Origin: Aquincola tertiaricarbonis
GTDB lineage: Bacteria; Pseudomonadota; Gammaproteobacteria; Burkholderiales; Burkholderiaceae_C
Direction of reading: 5' to 3'
DNA: 64,000 nucleotides
Assembly: GCF_000969605.1 (NCBI RefSeq)
Contig: NZ_JZUE01000002.1
Location: 310,001 to 374,000, forward strand
Positions 60,399-64,000 of this stretch are shown here, one piece after another. The first letter of the stretch is position 1; each line of letters opens with the position of its first letter. The translations under genes were made by a program, and so were the position numbers. The notes under the pieces were generated by a model. That model ran no database searches and was not told the origin of the DNA. It saw only the letters and a program-made list of their open reading frames with translations.

Positions 60399-61475
60399 AT
60401 GGCTGATCCCACCGAACTCGGCGTCGACGACTTCCAGCGCTATGCGCTGGTGATCGATGCCCGCTCCCCGCGCGAGTACGCGGAAGACCACATTCCCGGC
60501 GCCGTGAACCTGCCGGTGGTCAACGACGACGAATACGCCGAGGTGGGCACCACCCACCGCACCGACACCCACAAGGCCTACCTGATCGGCGTGCGCTACT
60601 CGCTGCAGAACATCGCGCAGCACATCGGCCCGCTGATCTCGAAGTACACGCCGGCCGACCGCATGCTGGTGTACTGCTTCCGCGGCGGCAAGCGCTCGCG
60701 GCTGTGGGCCGACAACCTGCGCACCATCGGCTTCGAGGTGGACGTGCTGCCCGGCGGCTGGAAGCGCTACCGCGGCTGGGTGCGCCAGGCGCTGGCCACC
60801 GAACCCGGCCGTTTCCGCTACCGCGTGCTGTGCGGCCCCACCGGCTGCGGCAAGACGCGGCTGCTGCATGCGCTGGAAGCCGCCGGCGAACAGGTGCTGG
60901 AGCTGGAAGGCATGGCCTCGCATCGCGGCTCGCTGATCGGCGCCCTGCCCGGTGCGCCGCAGCCCAGCCAGAAGTGGTTCGACAGCCGGCTGCTGGAGCG
61001 CTTGCGCAGCTTCGATCCGGACAGGCCGGTGTGGATCGAGGCCGAGAGCAAGAAGATCGGCCGCATCCAGCTGCCCGACGCGCTGCACGAGGCCATGTAC
61101 AGCAGCCCCACGCTGACGCTGGAAGTGGGCATGCCCGAGCGCGTGCGGCTGTGGCACGAGGACTATGCACACTTCGTGGCCAACCCGGTGGCCATGGTGG
61201 AGCAGCTGGCGCCCATCCGCCCGCTGGTGGGCGGCGAAGCCTACGAGCGCTGGCAGAAGCTGGCGGCGGCCGGTCTGACGGCCGAACTGTTCGAGCGGGT
61301 GATGCGCGAGCACTACGACCCGGCCTACACCCGCTCCACCCGCCGGCTGTTCGAGAACGAGCGCGGCGGCGAGCGGCTGGTGCTGCCTTCGTTGTCGGAC
61401 GAGGCGATGCGCGCCGCGGCGCAGGAGCTGGTCAGGCGTGGGCAGGCGCCAGCCGGCGACGCGCCCAGCCGCTGA
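60399..61475 (+). CDS. mnmH: tRNA 2-selenouridine synthase
   Basis: Replaces sulfur by selenium, via a geranylated intermediate, at wobble 2-thiouridine of tRNA Lys, Glu and Gln. The N-terminal rhodanese domain has VIDARSPREYAEDHIPGAVNLP and the active Cys in LVYCFRGGKRSRLWA (about residue 90). The C-terminal P-loop domain has LCGPTGCGKTRLLHAL and WIEAESKKIGRIQLP. Length 358 aa. The selenophosphate donor gene selD is not in this window. The last 44 bp overlap convergent phnE. Confidence 0.96.
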   Translation: MADPTELGVDDFQRYALVIDARSPREYAEDHIPGAVNLPVVNDDEYAEVGTTHRTDTHKAYLIGVRYSLQNIAQHIGPLISKYTPADRMLVYCFRGGKRSRLWADNLRTIGFEVDVLPGGWKRYRGWVRQALATEPGRFRYRVLCGPTGCGKTRLLHALEAAGEQVLELEGMASHRGSLIGALPGAPQPSQKWFDSRLLERLRSFDPDRPVWIEAESKKIGRIQLPDALHEAMYSSPTLTLEVGMPERVRLWHEDYAHFVANPVAMVEQLAPIRPLVGGEAYERWQKLAAAGLTAELFERVMREHYDPAYTRSTRRLFENERGGERLVLPSLSDEAMRAAAQELVRRGQAPAGDAPSR

Positions 61476-62211
61476 AGCCGTCCACCACGAACACCAGCAC
61501 GAACATCGCCGCCAGCACCGTGGCCGACTGCGCCTGCTGGAACAGCGACAGGTGGAAGTACAGCAGCTGCCCCAGGCCGCCGGCGCCGACGAAACCCAGC
61601 ACCGTGGCCATGCGGATGTTCATTTCCCAGCGGTACAGCACATAGGCCGCGGCCTGCGGTGCCAGCAGCGGCAGGCTGCCGTAGGCGAAGGCGGCGACCG
61701 CGCCGCTGCCGGCCTCGCGCAGCGTGCGCTCGGCTGCGGGCGGCAGGTTCTCCAGCGCCTCGGCGAACAGCCGGCCCAGCACGCCGGTGGTGTGCAGCGC
61801 CAGCGCCAGCGCGCCGGCGAACGGCCCGAGCCCGGCGGCCAGCACCATCAGTGCCGCCCACACCAGCTCGGGCACGCTGCGCAGCATGTTCAGCAGCAGC
61901 CGGGCCGCTGGCCGGGCCGCCCGCCCTGCTCGGCCCGCGGCCGGCAGGGCCAGCAGCGCACCGGCCGCGGCCGCCAGCAGCGTGCCCAGGGCGGAGACCG
62001 CCAGGGTCTGCAGCGCACCCCAGCCCACCTTGGCCAGCATGGCCGCCGAGACGTCGGGCGGGAAGAACTCGGCCACGAAACGGCCCATCAGCCGCAGCGA
62101 TTCGGGCGTGGCCAGCGCGCGGTAGTCGATGGCCAGGTAGGCGAAGCTGGCCGCCACGCTGGCCAGCACGGCCAGCAGCACCAGCAGGCCAGGCCACTGG
62201 TCGCGCCTCAT
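61432..62211 (-). CDS. phnE: Phosphonate-type ABC transporter permease (second)
   Basis: 259 aa inner-membrane protein with about six helices. The ABC permease coupling (EAA) region is ENLPPAAERTLREAGSGAVAAFAYGSLPLL, and VLGFVGAGGLGQLLYFHLSLF is the conserved loop of phosphonate/phosphite permeases. Its ATG overlaps the stop of the first permease gene by 4 nt. Its 3' end overlaps mnmH. Substrate is assumed from the PhnE family; related systems move phosphite or other oxyanions. Confidence 0.88.
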   Translation of the reverse strand: MRRDQWPGLLVLLAVLASVAASFAYLAIDYRALATPESLRLMGRFVAEFFPPDVSAAMLAKVGWGALQTLAVSALGTLLAAAAGALLALPAAGRAGRAARPAARLLLNMLRSVPELVWAALMVLAAGLGPFAGALALALHTTGVLGRLFAEALENLPPAAERTLREAGSGAVAAFAYGSLPLLAPQAAAYVLYRWEMNIRMATVLGFVGAGGLGQLLYFHLSLFQQAQSATVLAAMFVLVFVVDGFSGWARRRLAPAHA

Positions 62212-63107
62212 GCCAGCCACCTGCGCAGCAGCGCCGACAGCCCGTCGGCCACGAACACCAGCAGCAGGAAGGTGAGCAGGATGCTGCTCGCCTCGCCGCC
62301 GTTGAGCATCTTCATCGACTGGTCCATCAGCTGGCCCAGGCCGCCCGCGCCCACGAAGCCCATCACCACCGAGGCGCGCACCGCGCACTCCCAGCGGTAG
62401 ACGGTGTAGCTGGCCAGCTCCTGCGCGGCGCCGGGCAGCAGGCCGTAGCACAGCGCGGCCAGCCGGCCGCTGCCGGCTTCCAGCAGCGCCCGCGCCGGGC
62501 GGGTGTCGGTGGATTCGAGGATCTCGCCATACACCTTGCCCAGCATGCCGCCGTAGGTGATGGCCAGCGCCAGCACGCCCGCAGCCGGCCCGAGGCCCAG
62601 CGCCCGTACGAAGAGCAGCGCCCACACCACCTCGGGCACCGCGCGCAGCACCATCAGCAGCGTGCGGGCCGCGGTGCGCAGGAGGCTGCCGCGCCAGCGC
62701 AGCGCACCCGGGCCCAGCCGCGAGACCGACAGCGCCCGGCTCATCGCCAGGCCCAGCGGCGCGGCGATGACGAACGCGATGGCCATGCCGGCGGTGGCCA
62801 TGGCCAGCGTCTCGAGCGTGGCGCGGCCCAGCAGCCGCAGGAATTCAGGGTCGGTGGAAGGCGGCAGGAAACCGGCCAGGAAGCCGCCCATCACCGACAG
62901 GTTGCCCGGCTGGAACAGCGCCGACGGGCGGAACTCGCTGAGCTGCAGCACCGGCCACAGCAGCACCAGGCCCAGCACCGCGGCGGTGAGGCGGCCGCGG
63001 GCCTGCGGATCGCGCGGCGGGGGCGCGCTCGAGGCGGCGGGCAGCGAAGCCTCGGTGGCCACGGCGGGCGACGGCCGAGCGGCCGGCGGCACGGGCAAGG
63101 GGGTCAT
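62208..63107 (-). CDS. phnE: Phosphonate-type ABC transporter permease (first)
   Basis: 299 aa. A Pro/Ala-rich cytosolic N-terminus of about 40 residues is followed by about six membrane helices. The EAA region is ESTDTRPARALLEAGSGRLAALCYGLLPGA and the family loop VMGFVGAGGLGQLMDQSMKML. It starts at ATG 63107, 10 nt after phnC. Two different permeases probably form a heterodimer. Confidence 0.88.
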   Translation of the reverse strand: MTPLPVPPAARPSPAVATEASLPAASSAPPPRDPQARGRLTAAVLGLVLLWPVLQLSEFRPSALFQPGNLSVMGGFLAGFLPPSTDPEFLRLLGRATLETLAMATAGMAIAFVIAAPLGLAMSRALSVSRLGPGALRWRGSLLRTAARTLLMVLRAVPEVVWALLFVRALGLGPAAGVLALAITYGGMLGKVYGEILESTDTRPARALLEAGSGRLAALCYGLLPGAAQELASYTVYRWECAVRASVVMGFVGAGGLGQLMDQSMKMLNGGEASSILLTFLLLVFVADGLSALLRRWLA

Positions 63108-63117
63108 CGCCACCGCC

Positions 63118-63927
63118 TTACCGGCACATCGCGCCGGCGGCCAGCGGCAGGTCGGCCGGCAGCAGGCCACCGAAGGCCGGCGCGGCGGTGTCGCCGGCAT
63201 ACAGCGCCTGCAGCAGGGCGGGCGTCACCTCGGGGGCTGGCAGGTCGAACATCACCTCGCCCGCACGCAGGCCCACCACCCGCGGGAACCAGCGCAGCGC
63301 CAGTTCCACCGCATGCAGCGAGGCCAGCAGCGTGGCGCCGGTGGCCTCGCTCTGGCCCACCAGCCTCTGCACCGCGGCGTCGGCCAGCGTCGGGTCCAGC
63401 GCCGACACCGGCTCGTCGGCCAGCATCAGCTCGGGCCGCTGGTACAGCACGCGGGCGATGCCCACCCGCTGCAGCTGCCCGCCGGAGAGCCGGTCGCAGC
63501 GGTCGAACAGCCGGTCGGCCAGCTCCAGCCAGGACAGCACCTCCTGCGCACCGGCGATGTCGGCCGGATGCAGCAGCGACCACAGCGCACGGCCCAGGCT
63601 CCACTGGCCCAGCCGGCCGGCCAGCACCGCCGTGACCACGCGCAGCCGCGGCGGGATCGGCGGCGCCTGGTGCACGGTGCCGATGCGCGCCCGCAGCCGG
63701 CGCAGCCCGCGCGGCGGCAGCTGCCAGGGCTGCAGGCCCAGCACCGTCAGGTGACCCTGGCTGGGGCGCAGCGCGCAGCCGGCCAGGCGCAGCAGGCTGG
63801 TCTTGCCTGCGCCCGAAGGGCCGATGACGGCGATGCGCTCGCCCGCGCGCGCGGCCAGCGTCACCGCCTTCAACGCGCGGTGGCCGTTGGCATGCACCAG
63901 GCCCACGCCTTCCAGCTGGAAGGACAT
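63118..63927 (-). CDS. phnC: Phosphonate-type ABC transporter ATP-binding protein
   Basis: ATPase of the importer. Walker [14 protein letters not shown] (residues 36-48), Q-loop region [13 protein letters not shown], signature [15 protein letters not shown], Walker [14 protein letters not shown] and the switch His in [10 protein letters not shown]. Length 269 aa. It lies between the binding-protein gene and the two permeases, the phnD-phnC-phnE order. Confidence 0.9.
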   Translation of the reverse strand: MSFQLEGVGLVHANGHRALKAVTLAARAGERIAVIGPSGAGKTSLLRLAGCALRPSQGHLTVLGLQPWQLPPRGLRRLRARIGTVHQAPPIPPRLRVVTAVLAGRLGQWSLGRALWSLLHPADIAGAQEVLSWLELADRLFDRCDRLSGGQLQRVGIARVLYQRPELMLADEPVSALDPTLADAAVQRLVGQSEATGATLLASLHAVELALRWFPRVVGLRAGEVMFDLPAPEVTPALLQALYAGDTAAPAFGGLLPADLPLAAGAMCR

Positions 63928-63936
63928 GGCCGCGCC

Positions 63937-64000
63937 CTACTTGATGAGGCCGGCCGACTTGGCCGCGGACTCGATGCCGTCGTAGTTGGACGACTGCGTG
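63937..64000 (-). CDS. phnD: Phosphonate ABC transporter substrate-binding protein, last 20 codons
   Basis: Only the C-terminus is in the window: TQSSNYDGIESAAKSAGLIK followed by TAG. The sequence and its place 9 nt upstream of phnC fit a PhnD-like periplasmic binding protein. The assignment rests mostly on context. Confidence 0.7.
   Translation of the reverse strand, partial: TQSSNYDGIESAAKSAGLIK

Overview
The window is a dense, high-G+C (roughly 70%) piece of bacterial chromosome. Its gene content and order fit a betaproteobacterium of the Burkholderiales, most like the Rubrivivax/Leptothrix/Sphaerotilaceae group. Support comes from the ppsA/ppsR pair, the rpsB-tsf-pyrH-frr-uppS-cdsA-dxr-rseP-bamA-skp-lpxD-fabZ-lpxA-lpxB-rnhB block, the pilF-rodZ-ispG-hisS-yfgM-bamB-der-hfq-hflX-hflK-hflC block followed by hisZ-purA, and sucA-sucB-lpdA. 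Species assignment is inference. I see no insertion sequence, prophage, CRISPR array or rRNA. There is one tRNA gene, tRNA-Leu(CAG).

Layout. 1-1822: ppsA (cut by the window edge) divergent from its regulator ppsR. 1816-16730, minus strand: a nearly gapless 16-gene run that starts with ribosomal protein S2 and EF-Ts. It continues through UMP kinase, ribosome recycling, undecaprenyl-PP, CDP-diacylglycerol and isoprenoid synthesis, the RseP protease, BamA, Skp and the lipid A enzymes, and ends in RNase HII and an rRNA/tRNA methyltransferase. Many junctions overlap by 1-4 nt, so translational coupling is likely. 17074-19895, plus: dadA and nnr. 19924-25580: RNase R, tRNA-Leu and its terminator, then hisZ-purA-phosphoribosyltransferase. 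25767-38884: hflC back to ndk, a long minus-strand series for membrane proteolysis, RNA chaperoning, GTPases, BamB, HisRS, IspG, RodZ, PilF, RlmN and Ndk. 38945-43604: RluB-like synthase with unusual repeats, ScpB, RluD. 43657-44478: bamD. 44583-49408: DinG/YoaA helicase, YdcH-like small protein, PP2C phosphatase, a secreted coiled-coil protein and ZapE. 49449-55077: the 2-oxoglutarate dehydrogenase operon.

55342-57940 is the least ordinary part. It holds two minus-strand signalling genes: a multi-domain REC/HPt protein with what looks like a decayed kinase domain, and a receiver joined to an excisionase-type helix-turn-helix. They lie in relatively AT-rich intergenic DNA that carries a shared 10-bp motif upstream of each gene. 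58419-61475, plus: an uncharacterised small protein, the two N-end-rule transferases aat and bpt, and mnmH. 61432-64000, minus: a phosphonate-type ABC transporter (two permeases, ATPase, and the last codons of the binding protein).

Most of the window is conserved housekeeping DNA and I do not claim a new defence or mobile system. The best leads are the two-gene signalling module with its candidate operator, the tandem repeats in the RluB-like protein, a substituted VRGF motif in BamA, and several strong hairpins at gene boundaries.
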